From Brackiella oedipodis DSM 13743 (GTDB lineage: Bacteria; Pseudomonadota; Gammaproteobacteria; Burkholderiales; Burkholderiaceae_B), in NCBI RefSeq assembly GCF_000621025.1, contig NZ_KK211205.1, positions 1 to 64,000 on the forward strand: 64,000 bases of DNA, written 5' to 3'. Position numbers and translations under genes: made by a program. Below, piece by piece: positions 17,036-25,814 of this stretch. How positions within the stretch are numbered: the first letter of the stretch is position 1; the number at the start of each line of letters is the position of its first letter. The notes under the pieces are model-generated. The model saw only the letters and a list, made by a program, of their open reading frames with translations. It was not told the origin of the DNA and did not search any database.

Positions 17036-17397
17036 GCTTATCGTCCCTTACCCTCAAGAGGCAAGATCCCAAAAGCAATAATTGTATAGTTATTTACAAA
17101 CTTAAATTCATTAACTATCAATCAAATAAATAAGCAACCTAGGGTTTATCCCTAACAAAGAAAATTATTTTACTCTTATTGTTTATCGGAATTTGTAACT
17201 TAGTGTAATTTAAAGGAAATTTTAAATTATTTGCTTATAAATTTGATTGAAGATGGATAAGTTAGTCTATCTTTGATATCCCCCGTCATACGGGGGATAT
17301 GAGAGGATGAGGGCTTGTTGTGAGCACACTATATGAAGTGCTCAAAAAGACTGTTGTTAAATCGCAACAAAAATAAATAGTTCATCGCTTTGTAACA

Positions 17398-18213
17398 TTA
17401 TTGCGGGCTGTCACTACTGACTTGTCCGTGAATCATCAACGTAAAAATTAAGGTGCCGCCAATAATATTACCGAGAGCGGTGGGCAATAAGAACCGCAAG
17501 AAATAATCGCCAAGGCCCGCTATATCGTGTAAAACCGCATAGGCCATTTCTGCAGAACCTACAATCACGTGACTAAAACTGCCCAGAGCCATCAAGTAAG
17601 TCACGAAAAAGATAATGCCCAAGCGGTGCTTCATATTGGCCATAATCCAGACCAAGGCAGAAATCAAAATCCCAGCTGGAATCCCCTTGATAATATTGCT
17701 CATCGCATCTTGACTCGCCACATGCTCTGCGACTTTAAGCATGGCAGCATCGACCGCTGGCTCGAATAGGTCAGGCGTGTTTAAGAAAAGCGCCGCGATA
17801 GTGGTGCCGATAATATTGCTAATGAAGACCACGAGCCAGAGACGTGCCACTAGATAGAGCTTGTGTGCAGTAAAGGGCTGAAATAGGGGAATGACGGTAG
17901 TGATGGTGTTTTCTGTGAAAAGTTGTAGATGACCCAAGATAATAATGATGAAACCGACCGTATACCCCATACTGGTAATCAGTGCGCTCCAGGGTTCATC
18001 TGGCAGGGCAGCAGTCAGAACGGCTGTGAACAAAAAAGAAAAACTGATAAATAAGCCGGCACTTATCCCTGAGAAAATCAGCGCACTGACGGGGCGGCAG
18101 AGCTCTTTGAGACCGTCTTTTTTGATGCTATTGTAAATTTCGCTGGGGCTAAGTTTGGAGGATTTTTGGCTGTCCTCGGCTGACGATGAAGAGGTTTGGC
18201 TGTTTTTAAACAT
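17398..18213 (-). CDS. Formate/nitrite transporter (FNT) family protein, YfdC-like
   Basis: The 271-residue inner-membrane protein has six hydrophobic segments after a polar, serine-rich N-terminus of about 40 residues. The FNT fold is seen in GHLQLFTENTITTVIPL (about residues 92-108), where classical FocA and NirC have a GxELFTGN-type sequence. The TEN form matches the YfdC branch, whose transported anion is not established. The second half contains LGSFSHVIVGSAEMAY near residue 208, matching the second conserved pore-histidine region. The start gives MFKNSQTSS. It may share a transcript with the 40-codon gene 97 bases upstream. No pyruvate formate-lyase or nitrite reductase gene is adjacent to suggest a substrate. 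Confidence 0.85.
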   Translation of the reverse strand: MFKNSQTSSSSAEDSQKSSKLSPSEIYNSIKKDGLKELCRPVSALIFSGISAGLFISFSFLFTAVLTAALPDEPWSALITSMGYTVGFIIIILGHLQLFTENTITTVIPLFQPFTAHKLYLVARLWLVVFISNIIGTTIAALFLNTPDLFEPAVDAAMLKVAEHVASQDAMSNIIKGIPAGILISALVWIMANMKHRLGIIFFVTYLMALGSFSHVIVGSAEMAYAVLHDIAGLGDYFLRFLLPTALGNIIGGTLIFTLMIHGQVSSDSPQ

Positions 18214-18309
18214 AAGATGGGCTTTATAAAATTAAGAAGGTGTGTTTATAAATATATACACACTTAGAATTCAAAGGCGAGGATGTAGATCAAATAAAGC
18301 CCAACTGGC

Positions 18310-18432
18310 TTAGCCAGCTACACCGAGTTTATAAAGATATTGCACTAATATAATCAGGATATAAATAGGCACCGCGAGTAATGCCATACAAGCCATACCC
18401 GAGGCCTTGAAGCGACTATTAGGGTTTTCCAT
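18310..18432 (-). CDS. Small membrane protein, 40 residues
   Basis: This short frame starts with ATG at 18432, preceded by a good ribosome site (AAGGA, about 9 bases upstream). It encodes a polar head (MENPNSRFKASG), one hydrophobic helix of about 22 residues (MALLAVPIYILIILVQYL) and a short tail ending KLGVAG. The shape is that of a single-span inner-membrane peptide. It lies upstream of the FNT gene on the same strand. I do not recognise the family. The evidence is the ribosome site plus coherent topology. Confidence 0.55.
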   Translation of the reverse strand: MENPNSRFKASGMACMALLAVPIYILIILVQYLYKLGVAG

Positions 18433-18745
18433 AGGGTTTTATCCTTTGGTATATGACTAGTTGCAGTGTAGGACGTTTGTGTGAAGGATTAATGACAGCA
18501 GCAAAAATGCAACAATGGTATTAATTGACGGGGGGATGATTGTTTGTTTGTGCAAGCGAGTGCTCAGGCAGTGAGGTAGTGATGGTCATATCGCACTAAT
18601 TGGCGGTAGGGAGCTAAGAAAGTTAATGCCGTTTTAGCAAAATAACAACAATACAGAGGTTGAGCACGAGAGTGAGACATTAGAAGTCCTAGCCGCGGGC
18701 GCGATAGCGATATAATGGGGTAAAAACTCGTTACAGGAGTGAAAG

Positions 18746-19006
18746 ATGCTTATTCTATATAGTAGCTTGTGTGGGTTGTTTGATTTTTTACCAAAGTTTG
18801 GAACCGTACAAGGGGTATGGTTCTATTACTTTTTAGGATGTGCGCTTGTCGCTTATATAGCGTATTGTTTAGATAAAAATCCTATTAAATGGTTTTTTAT
18901 AAGCGTAATGATTACGCCTATAATTGGTTATCTTGCTTTGGCTTGGATTTATCAAATTACGGATTTTCTAGTAAAACGTAAATTAAAGAAACAGGATGAA
19001 TTATGA
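18746..19006 (+). CDS. Small membrane protein, 86 residues
   Basis: The frame starts with ATG preceded by ACAGGAGTG and has a perfect TATAAT at 18711-18716, though no clear -35. The product has two or three hydrophobic segments (about residues 20-40 and 48-72) and a basic C-terminus, VKRKLKKQDEL, so it is probably an inner-membrane protein with a cytoplasmic tail. Its codon use is more AT-rich than its neighbours', which may point to recent acquisition. A clear terminator follows directly. I do not recognise the family. Confidence 0.7.
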   Translation: MLILYSSLCGLFDFLPKFGTVQGVWFYYFLGCALVAYIAYCLDKNPIKWFFISVMITPIIGYLALAWIYQITDFLVKRKLKKQDEL

Positions 19007-19036
19007 AAAAATAGCCCCGTATTCACGGGGTTTTTT
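19005..19036. terminator. Bidirectional terminator
   Basis: CCCCGT (19015-19020) pairs with ACGGGG (19025-19030), with A6 before and T6 after. It serves the 86-residue protein (+) and probably the tRNA-Thr transcript arriving on the minus strand. Confidence 0.85.
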
Positions 19037-19137
19037 ATTGGGTGCTTACTTAAGACTAGCAATACCAGCTCTGAGTCGCCGATTGTGTAGTTAGGATAGA
19101 GAGTACGGCGACTAAATCTAGCTTAGTGAATTCTATG

Positions 19138-19171
19138 TAATTTCGCGTAATCCCTCGTAATCCCGCGTAAT
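19138..19171. repeat. Short 10-bp tandem repeats in the tRNA trailer
   Basis: TAATTTCGCG, TAATCCCTCG and TAATCCCGCG follow each other directly and are followed by TAATGGGATA, an exact 10-bp period. They lie 13 bases beyond the 3' end of the tRNA-Thr gene. Their role is unknown. Confidence 0.7.
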
Positions 19172-19183
19172 GGGATAGATGGC

Positions 19184-19259
19184 TGGTGCCGATGAAAGGA
19201 GTCGAACCTTCGACCTTCGCATTACGAATGCGCTGCTCTACCAACTGAGCTACATCGGC
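19184..19259 (-). tRNA. tRNA-Thr (anticodon CGT)
   Basis: The 76-base minus-strand sequence begins GCCGATGTAGCTCAGTTGG and ends with an encoded CCA. The acceptor stem GCCGATG pairs with CATCGGC. The anticodon loop is TTCGTAA, giving CGT, which reads ACG. The T arm contains GGTTCGACTCC. The apparent protein frame across it is the usual shadow of a tRNA gene. Confidence 0.97.
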
Positions 19260-19344
19260 ATTAAATAGCAAACGTCTATTGTAGCAAAAAACTGTTTTTT
19301 TGCACGTAAGAATTGAGCGTTTTTTATTTAGATCGATATTTCTG

Positions 19345-19394
19345 AAAAAAAAGGCTCTGAGAGTGAGCGCTAAGCACTCACTTCACAAAGCCTT
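19345..19394 (-). terminator. Terminator downstream of katA
   Basis: On the minus strand AAGGCT (19394-19389) pairs with AGCCTT (19356-19351), and an inner stem pairs AGTGAG with CTCACT. A run of T follows (A8 on the plus strand at 19345-19352). It lies about 70 bases past the katA stop. Confidence 0.75.
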
Positions 19395-19461
19395 AACCCC
19401 TTAACCCATAACACCTCTCAGCACACCTTGGTGCTGGGACATATTTAGGTATTTGCTGACG

Positions 19462-20925
19462 TTAGCCTTGCTTGTACTTGTCTTCGATTTTTTGACCTAT
19501 CGTTGGATCAACGTTTTTCCAGTACTCGAAGACTCGCTCTAATACAGGGCTTTTGACGCCGTCTTTGAGAGCGCCAACCACGGTATCTACAAAGCGTTCA
19601 CGTTGAGCATCATCCCAGACGTCAAGCATCATGGTGCGAGCTTGGCCGACATCATCATCGTCGGAACGCAAGGTATAAGCCGCACGGACCAACTCACCAT
19701 CACTTTCCCAAGTGGCTTCAGTTGGACCTTCCTCATCAGCATAAGGACGTCCTTGAGAGTTAGCCGCATAAGTGGCTGCCTTACCACTGTGATGGTAATT
19801 CATGGCGCCATCAAAAGAATAGTAATTAGTTTTGGTTTTAGGTTGGTTGACAGGTAATTGTTCAAAATTAGGGCCTAAACGATAGCGATGGGCGTCATTG
19901 TAGGCAAAACTACGACCTAACAGCATTTTGTCGGGGGACAAACCAATCCCTGGCACCACATTGCTAGGAGAGAAACCGGCTTGATCAATTTGAGCAAAAT
20001 GGTTTTCTGGGTTGCGATTGAGGGTCATTTTGCCAACTTTGATCAAAGGATAGTCGCCGTGTGGCCAGACCTTGGTGAGATCGAAGGGGTTGAAACGATA
20101 GTTTTTGGCTTCCTCAAAAGGCATGATTTGGACATAGAGTGTCCAGCTTGGGAAATCACCTTTTTCGATACTTTCGAAGAGGTCACGACGGTGATAGTCC
20201 GCGTCTTCACCAGCGGTTTTAGTGGCCTCTTCATTGGTCAAACAGGCGATGCCTTGGTCGGTTTTGAAATGATATTTGACCCAGAAACGCTCGTTTTGAG
20301 CATTAATCCACATAAACGTATGTGAACCGTAACCATTCATGTGACGCCAAGATTTAGGAATACCTCGATCGCCCATTAGCCAGGTGACTTGATGCGTTGA
20401 TTCAGGATTAAGCGTCCACCAGTCCCATTGCATATGTTGACTGCGTAGACTTGAGTCGGGGGTGCGTTTTTGGCTGCGAATAAAGTGTGGAAACTTCATT
20501 GGGTCACGCATAAAAAAGACGGGGGTGTTGTTACCGACCAAGTCGTAATTACCTTCTTCAGTATAAAAACGGAGTGCAAACCCGCGGGGATCGCGCCAGG
20601 TATCTGGACTGCCTAATTCGCCTGCCACCGTCGAAAAGCGGGCCAGCATTTCGGTCTTACAGCCTTTTTGGAAAAGAGCGGCTTTGGTGTATTTAGACAC
20701 GTCCTCGGTCGTTTCAAACACACCAAACGCGCCGGAACCCTTAGCGTGGGGTTTGCGTTCTGGAATGTTTTCGCGATTAAAATTAGCGAGGGTGCTGATT
20801 AAATGTGAATCATGCAGTACCAATGGACCGTCTGGACCAATCGAAATAGAGCGACGTTCGCTAGCACAGGGTGCGCCGTTGAGCATCGTAGATTTCGGGT
20901 CTTTGGTGTCATTGTTTTGGCTCAT
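19462..20925 (-). CDS. katA: Catalase, monofunctional heme type (clade 3)
   Basis: The 487-residue small-subunit heme catalase turns hydrogen peroxide into water and oxygen. The distal histidine is in [13 protein letters not shown] near residue 58. The catalytic asparagine is in [14 protein letters not shown] near residue 129. The proximal heme tyrosine is in [15 protein letters not shown] near residue 339. Other family blocks are [20 protein letters not shown] and [16 protein letters not shown] longer frame begins at 20991, but the ATG at 20925 has AAGGAG upstream and is preferred. It is transcribed alone. No KatA-specific regulator is adjacent; OxyR control would be usual but no site was assigned. 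Confidence 0.96.
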   Translation of the reverse strand: MSQNNDTKDPKSTMLNGAPCASERRSISIGPDGPLVLHDSHLISTLANFNRENIPERKPHAKGSGAFGVFETTEDVSKYTKAALFQKGCKTEMLARFSTVAGELGSPDTWRDPRGFALRFYTEEGNYDLVGNNTPVFFMRDPMKFPHFIRSQKRTPDSSLRSQHMQWDWWTLNPESTHQVTWLMGDRGIPKSWRHMNGYGSHTFMWINAQNERFWVKYHFKTDQGIACLTNEEATKTAGEDADYHRRDLFESIEKGDFPSWTLYVQIMPFEEAKNYRFNPFDLTKVWPHGDYPLIKVGKMTLNRNPENHFAQIDQAGFSPSNVVPGIGLSPDKMLLGRSFAYNDAHRYRLGPNFEQLPVNQPKTKTNYYSFDGAMNYHHSGKAATYAANSQGRPYADEEGPTEATWESDGELVRAAYTLRSDDDDVGQARTMMLDVWDDAQRERFVDTVVGALKDGVKSPVLERVFEYWKNVDPTIGQKIEDKYKQG

Positions 20926-21092
20926 TACAAACTCCTTTTTGTGTTTGTACACTGTCATTGCATCAATAACAGCCGTGCCTAGGATAGGCACTTACGCCTT
21001 CATCATACTCCTTGTGTTTTGACATTAAAATTAAAACCTCGATAGCGATGAGCTAGATCAAGAGCCATCCATAAACAGCTGAATTTTTGATA

Positions 21093-22466
21093 TTAGGGTT
21101 GAAACCATTGGATAGTTTGGCGCAGCTTGACGACCTCACCAATGATGATCAAGGTCGGTCTTTGTGCCTGCTGCGCCAGTTGTGGCAGGGTCTGCAAAGT
21201 GCCCACTGTCACGTGCTGCTTGGCCATGGTACCGTGACTGACCAAGGCGACGGGTGTATCGGCGTCGCGCCCGTGAGCGATGAGTTCTTTAGAGAGAATC
21301 TCGCTTTTAAGCGTGCCCATATAAATGACTAAGGTTTGTTGGCTGCGAGCCAAGCACTTCCAGCTAACTTGGGCATGATCGCCTTTGAGATGACCCGTGA
21401 TAAATTGCACGGTTTGGGCATAATCACGATGCGTGAGCGGGATACCCGCATACGCTGTAGCGCCTAGTGCCGCCGTCACGCCAGGCACAATCCTAAAATT
21501 AATTCCATGCGCCACTAGGGTTTCGCATTCTTCACCACCGCGCCCAAAGACGAAGGGATCGCCGCCTTTGAGGCGCACGACATTCAGCCCTTGTTGTGCA
21601 TATTGCACTAATAATTGATTGATTTCTTCTTGTTTACTCAAATGTGCGCCTGCCCGTTTGCCAACATTAATGCGTTTAGCATCACGGCGCACCAATTCCA
21701 GAATCTCTGGACTAATCAGCGCGTCATGGAGCACGACGTCGGCTTTTTGCATCGCTTGCAAAGCATTGAGAGTGAGCAAGCCGGGATCGCCGGGACCTGC
21801 GCCTACTAAAGTGACTAAGCCTGATTCGCGATGGTCTGGATGGTCTAGACGCTGAGCTAACAGTGCTTGAGCCTTATCTGCTTGACCACTGCTGGCGAGT
21901 GTCGTAAATGAGCTGGCAAACAATTGCTCCCAAAACAGTCGCCGTTGCTGCTCATCGGGGAGTTGTTGTTTGACCTTGTCACGCCATTGCTGCGCAATAC
22001 AGGCCGCCTGACCCAATTGCGCAGGTAAGGTCGTCTCTAGTTGTTGGCGAAGTTGTTTAGCGAGCACCGGTGCGCTGCCGGCACTCGAAATCGCGATCTG
22101 TAAGGGGTCGCGGTCAACAATAGAAGGCATGATATAACTACAGAGCGCTTTATCATCGACCGTGTTACAGAACTTGGCGTGCCGCTCAGCACAGGCGTAT
22201 ACCTGCTGATTCAGGCTACGATCGTTGGATGCCGCAATCACCAAAAAAACGGGAAGCAATTGTGACTCTTCGAATTGCTCGCCCAAATAATGGACGCGCT
22301 GCTGCTCAACCCACGTTTGTATTTGTGGATTGAGTTTTTGGGCAACGATATAGACTTGCGCTTGCGCTTTGAGGAGGGCGGTGATTTTGCGTTCTGCGAC
22401 TGTACCTGCACCCACAACTAATACTTTGCGATGGTTAAGATCGGCAAAGAGGGGAAAATAACTCAT
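21093..22466 (-). CDS. cysG: Siroheme synthase (multifunctional)
   Basis: The 457-residue protein makes siroheme from uroporphyrinogen III. The N-terminal NAD-binding part starts YFPLFADLNHRKVLVVGAGTVA and acts as precorrin-2 dehydrogenase and ferrochelatase. The C-terminal methyltransferase (about residues 213-457) shows VTLVGAGPGDPGLLTLNA, VRLKGGDPFVFGRGGEE near residue 298 and VPGVTAALGATAYAGIPLTHR near residue 330. Start: the ATG at 22466 gives the family N-terminus although its ribosome site is weak; a GTG at 22499 is possible. It is divergent from the cysHDNJI operon across 195 AT-rich bases. Its cofactor is needed by CysI of that operon. Confidence 0.94.
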   Translation of the reverse strand: MSYFPLFADLNHRKVLVVGAGTVAERKITALLKAQAQVYIVAQKLNPQIQTWVEQQRVHYLGEQFEESQLLPVFLVIAASNDRSLNQQVYACAERHAKFCNTVDDKALCSYIMPSIVDRDPLQIAISSAGSAPVLAKQLRQQLETTLPAQLGQAACIAQQWRDKVKQQLPDEQQRRLFWEQLFASSFTTLASSGQADKAQALLAQRLDHPDHRESGLVTLVGAGPGDPGLLTLNALQAMQKADVVLHDALISPEILELVRRDAKRINVGKRAGAHLSKQEEINQLLVQYAQQGLNVVRLKGGDPFVFGRGGEECETLVAHGINFRIVPGVTAALGATAYAGIPLTHRDYAQTVQFITGHLKGDHAQVSWKCLARSQQTLVIYMGTLKSEILSKELIAHGRDADTPVALVSHGTMAKQHVTVGTLQTLPQLAQQAQRPTLIIIGEVVKLRQTIQWFQP

Positions 22467-22661
22467 TGTTAGAATAATAATGCTGAAAGAGCTAGACACT
22501 TGGGTCCGCTCTTGATAGTATTTATATTATAAAAATATATATTAAAATAATTTAATATAAAATTAAGTTATATAAAAATAAAATTTACATCGTTTAGTTT
22601 TATGACGTCCCTTGTTAGTATGGAATGATATTTTTTTGTGCTTAACAAGGGTTTTAGTGTT

Positions 22662-23501
22662 ATGAATGAGCGTGTCAACAACGCGCCAAATTCGCCGCAG
22701 TCAGTTAATGCTCAATCGCCCCAATCTGAGGAACTGCCAGATACGCAAGCTTCCGAGGCTGGGGTTTCTAGTCTTTGGCGCCCTGCATTATGGCAAGTGC
22801 CTAATACCGAGGCCCTGCAACATAGTGAAGAGTTGCAGCGCCTCAGTCGTACGCTCGAGCAGCGTTTAGTAAGTATTGCCGAGCGCTTCGAGACGGTCAA
22901 GTTAGCGAGTAGCCTAGCCGTAGAAGATATGGTGTTGACCGATTGCATCGCTAAACTCAAGCTTCCCATTCAGATTTTTACACTCAATACCGGTATGCTC
23001 AATGCCGAAACGGTCGCTTTAATTGAGCAGGTACATGCCCATTGGCAAATTCACTTGCAGCAATATACGCCAGATCCGGCCGCGGTTGAGCAATATATCC
23101 AGGCGCATGGCAAATATGCCTTTTATGAGTCAGTGGATTTGCGTCGCGAATGTTGTCGTATCCGTAAGATCGAGCCGCTCAATCGAGCCCTCCAACATGC
23201 CGATGCATGGTTGACGGGTCAACGTCGCGAGCAATCGGTAACACGCACTGAACTGGCCTTTGAAGAATTCGATAAGGGGCATCAAATCGCCAAATTTAAT
23301 CCCTTGTTTGATTGGTCTGAAGCAGCGGTCTGGGCCTATGTGCAGACTCATGATCTACCTATTAATCATCTTTACTATCAAGGCTATCCAAGTATTGGCT
23401 GTGAGCCCTGTACGCGTCCAGTAAAGCTACACGAAGATATTCGGGCAGGCCGTTGGTGGTGGGAGAATCAAGACACAAAAGAATGCGGATTGCATCGATA
23501 A
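22662..23501 (+). CDS. cysH: Adenylyl-sulfate (APS) reductase, thioredoxin-dependent
   Basis: The 279-residue enzyme reduces activated sulfate to sulfite. The iron-sulfur cysteine pairs mark the APS-using type: ECCRIRKIEPL near residue 165 and GCEPCTRPV near residue 250. The catalytic cysteine is in the C-terminal KECGLH. The nucleotide-binding motif is LASSLAVEDMVLTD near residue 82, and TGMLNAET follows it. The N-terminal 50 residues are polar and not conserved. Start at ATG 22662; an earlier GTG at 22638 is less likely. The absence of cysC in this operon agrees with direct use of APS. It is the first gene of cysH-D-N-J-I. Confidence 0.93.
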   Translation: MNERVNNAPNSPQSVNAQSPQSEELPDTQASEAGVSSLWRPALWQVPNTEALQHSEELQRLSRTLEQRLVSIAERFETVKLASSLAVEDMVLTDCIAKLKLPIQIFTLNTGMLNAETVALIEQVHAHWQIHLQQYTPDPAAVEQYIQAHGKYAFYESVDLRRECCRIRKIEPLNRALQHADAWLTGQRREQSVTRTELAFEEFDKGHQIAKFNPLFDWSEAAVWAYVQTHDLPINHLYYQGYPSIGCEPCTRPVKLHEDIRAGRWWWENQDTKECGLHR

Positions 23502-23512
23502 AACGGGACACT

Positions 23513-24445
23513 ATGAATAAAAGCAATACTATTAATATCCAAGATCAACATTTAAACGCACTAGAAGCAGAGTCCATTTTTATTATTCGTGAAGTGATTG
23601 CTGAGTCTCAAAAACCCGCCTTATTATTTTCGGGGGGTAAGGACTCAGTGGTGTTGCTGGCCTTGGCGGTCAAAGCCTTCCAAATTCCGGGGCGCCAACT
23701 GCATCTACCGTTTACCTTAGTGCATGTCGATACGGGGCACAACTATCCCGAAGTGATTGAGTTTAGGGATCATATAGTGAGTAAGTATGGCGCCAATTTG
23801 GTGGTCGCCAAGGTTGAAGATTCCATCAAAAAAGGCACTGTTGTGTTGCGTCACGAGAATGCATCACGCAATGCGGCTCAAGCGGTGACCTTGCTTGAAG
23901 CCATCGAGGAACATGGTTTTGATGCGCTTATGGGAGGAGCCCGCCGTGACGAAGAAAAAGCGCGTGCCAAAGAGCGGATTTTCTCGTTCCGCGACGAATT
24001 CGGTCAGTGGGATCCTAAGAATCAACGGCCTGAGTTATGGAATCTCTACAACACCCGCTTACATGCGGGCGAAAACATGCGGGTTTTTCCAATTTCTAAC
24101 TGGACAGAGTTGGACGTTTGGCAATATATCGCTCGCGAAAATTTAGAGTTGCCGGCGATTTATTATGCGCATGAGCGTGAGGTCGTCGAGCGCAATCATA
24201 TGTTGGTGCCCGTCACCGAACTCACACCTCTCAAAGATGGCGAAACCGCCAAAGTCGCCTCCGTTCGCTTCCGTACTGTGGGTGATATTTCTTGTACGTG
24301 CCCCGTCCCGAGTGAAGCCAAAACGGTTCAACAAATCATTGCCGAAACAGCCCAGTCGACGATTTCTGAGCGCAGTGCGACGCGAATGGACGATAAGGCT
24401 TCAGAGTCCGCCATGGAAGATCGTAAACGTGCTGGCTATTTCTAA
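23513..24445 (+). CDS. cysD: Sulfate adenylyltransferase subunit 2
   Basis: The 310-residue ATP-pyrophosphatase subunit makes APS from sulfate and ATP, driven by the CysN GTPase. The PP-loop is SGGKDSVVLLALA near residue 42. Family blocks RRDEEKARAKERIFSFRD near residue 144 and PELWNLYN near residue 174 are present. It ends with MEDRKRAGYF, the usual CysD terminus. The ATG at 23513 lies 11 bases after cysH; longer frames starting inside cysH are rejected. It is followed by cysN after 40 bases. Confidence 0.96.
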   Translation: MNKSNTINIQDQHLNALEAESIFIIREVIAESQKPALLFSGGKDSVVLLALAVKAFQIPGRQLHLPFTLVHVDTGHNYPEVIEFRDHIVSKYGANLVVAKVEDSIKKGTVVLRHENASRNAAQAVTLLEAIEEHGFDALMGGARRDEEKARAKERIFSFRDEFGQWDPKNQRPELWNLYNTRLHAGENMRVFPISNWTELDVWQYIARENLELPAIYYAHEREVVERNHMLVPVTELTPLKDGETAKVASVRFRTVGDISCTCPVPSEAKTVQQIIAETAQSTISERSATRMDDKASESAMEDRKRAGYF

Positions 24446-24485
24446 TTTCGGTACAGCAGAGAGGCAAATTTAAACGGATAAGAAC

Positions 24486-25781
24486 ATGACACATAATTCT
24501 GTATTACGAGTGATCACCGCCGGTAGCGTGGATGACGGCAAGTCTACCCTGATTGGTCGCTTATTGTTTGACAGCCAAGGCTTAATGGCCGATCAATTAC
24601 AATCACTGTATGAAGGCAAATACCGCCGTACGGCTCAAGGCGTGCCTGATTTTGCGCAACTCACCGATGGCCTGGCCGCTGAGCGTGAACAAGGCATTAC
24701 TATTGATGTGGCGTATCGTTATTTTGCGACGCCTAAGCGCAAATTTATCTTGGCCGACACCCCAGGGCATGAACAATATACCCGTAATATGGTGACGGGG
24801 GCCTCGACAGCGGATGCCGCGATTATTTTGATCGATGCCACACGCTTGGATTTCTCGCAAACACCATTACAACTCTTACCACAGACTAAGCGTCATAGTG
24901 CCTTGGTGCATTTATTGGATACCCCGCATATTTTGGTAGCCGTTAACAAACTGGATTTGCTGGACTATAGCGAAGACAAATTTAAACAAATTGTTGATGC
25001 TTACGCCAAATTGGCGCAGCATTTAGGCATTAAAGACGTGACTTATGTCCCCATTTCTGCACTCAAGGGCGATAATATCGTCAATCCTAGCGATAATATG
25101 CCTTGGTACCATGGCGAGCCTTTATTGCCTTTATTAGAAAACTTGCCAGACAATTCAGAGGCGCATCATCTCCAATCTAAAGCGGCCGTTTTGCCCGTGC
25201 AATATGTCAGTCGCCTAGAAGGCAGTTCGACCGAGCATTTCCGTGGTTATCAAGGTTTATTAGCACAAGGTACTTTACAGGTCGGCGATGCCGTCCGTAT
25301 AGAACCTAATGGCGCGACCACAACTATTAGCGCCATTTATGGCCCACAAGGCGAACAATCATCGGCTCAAAGTGGCGAGGTGATCACGGTCAGCCTGAGC
25401 GATGAGATTGATATTTCGCGGGGCGATACGATTCTTGCACAGAACAGCGACTTACAAAAACATAAATCGATCCAGGCTCAACTCTGTTGGATGGATGATC
25501 AGGCGCTGAATCCAGCACGTAAGTATCTTCTTAAGCACGCTCATAACACCGTGTTTGCCAAGATCAAAAGCATTGATTATGTGTGGGATATCAAGGAGTT
25601 AGCACAAAGGCAGGAGGTGACCAGTCTGCAGCTCAATGATATTGGTCAGGTCAATATCAGTCTGCAAAAACCCATTGTGGCCAGTCTTTATGCCGATAAT
25701 AATAGCTTAGGTGCGTTTATTTTGATTGATGAGGCCACGAATAACACGGTAGCGGCGGGCTTAATTACTGCTCTTAACTAG
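24486..25781 (+). CDS. cysN: Sulfate adenylyltransferase subunit 1 (GTPase)
   Basis: The 431-residue translation-factor-like GTPase couples GTP hydrolysis to APS synthesis by CysD. G1 is GSVDDGKSTLIGRLL near residue 14, G3 is DTPGHEQYTRNMVTGAS near residue 92, and G4 is NKLDL near residue 153. The protein ends after the beta-barrel domains with no APS kinase domain, so it is CysN and not the CysNC/NodQ fusion. Confidence 0.96.
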   Translation: MTHNSVLRVITAGSVDDGKSTLIGRLLFDSQGLMADQLQSLYEGKYRRTAQGVPDFAQLTDGLAAEREQGITIDVAYRYFATPKRKFILADTPGHEQYTRNMVTGASTADAAIILIDATRLDFSQTPLQLLPQTKRHSALVHLLDTPHILVAVNKLDLLDYSEDKFKQIVDAYAKLAQHLGIKDVTYVPISALKGDNIVNPSDNMPWYHGEPLLPLLENLPDNSEAHHLQSKAAVLPVQYVSRLEGSSTEHFRGYQGLLAQGTLQVGDAVRIEPNGATTTISAIYGPQGEQSSAQSGEVITVSLSDEIDISRGDTILAQNSDLQKHKSIQAQLCWMDDQALNPARKYLLKHAHNTVFAKIKSIDYVWDIKELAQRQEVTSLQLNDIGQVNISLQKPIVASLYADNNSLGAFILIDEATNNTVAAGLITALN

Positions 25782-25814
25782 GCGCCATGAAGGCATGGCG
25801 GTTCAAGGATAACT

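Larger units (their letters stand above)
16628..17397. other. Gene-free 770-bp region with stacked hairpins
   Basis: No credible coding frame was found on either strand. The region is AT-rich and contains two further terminator-like structures (16809-16858 and 17008-17035) that no annotated gene accounts for. It also holds a perfect 11-bp palindrome, ATATCCCCCGT (17276-17286) with ACGGGGGATAT (17290-17300), around a 3-base loop. That palindrome lies about 100 bases past the stop of the minus-strand FNT gene and may mark its transcript end, but has no T tract. Small untranslated RNAs ending at the two orphan terminators are possible. Confidence 0.5.

Noticed and set aside
19056..19271. 71-codon minus-strand frame containing DVAQLVEQRIRNAKVEGS
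   Set aside because: This is the well-known false translation of a tRNA gene; the tRNA-Thr is annotated instead.
22500..22661. AT-rich stretch between cysG and cysH as a replication origin
   Set aside because: There are no DnaA boxes or origin-type genes nearby; an AT-rich divergent promoter region explains it.
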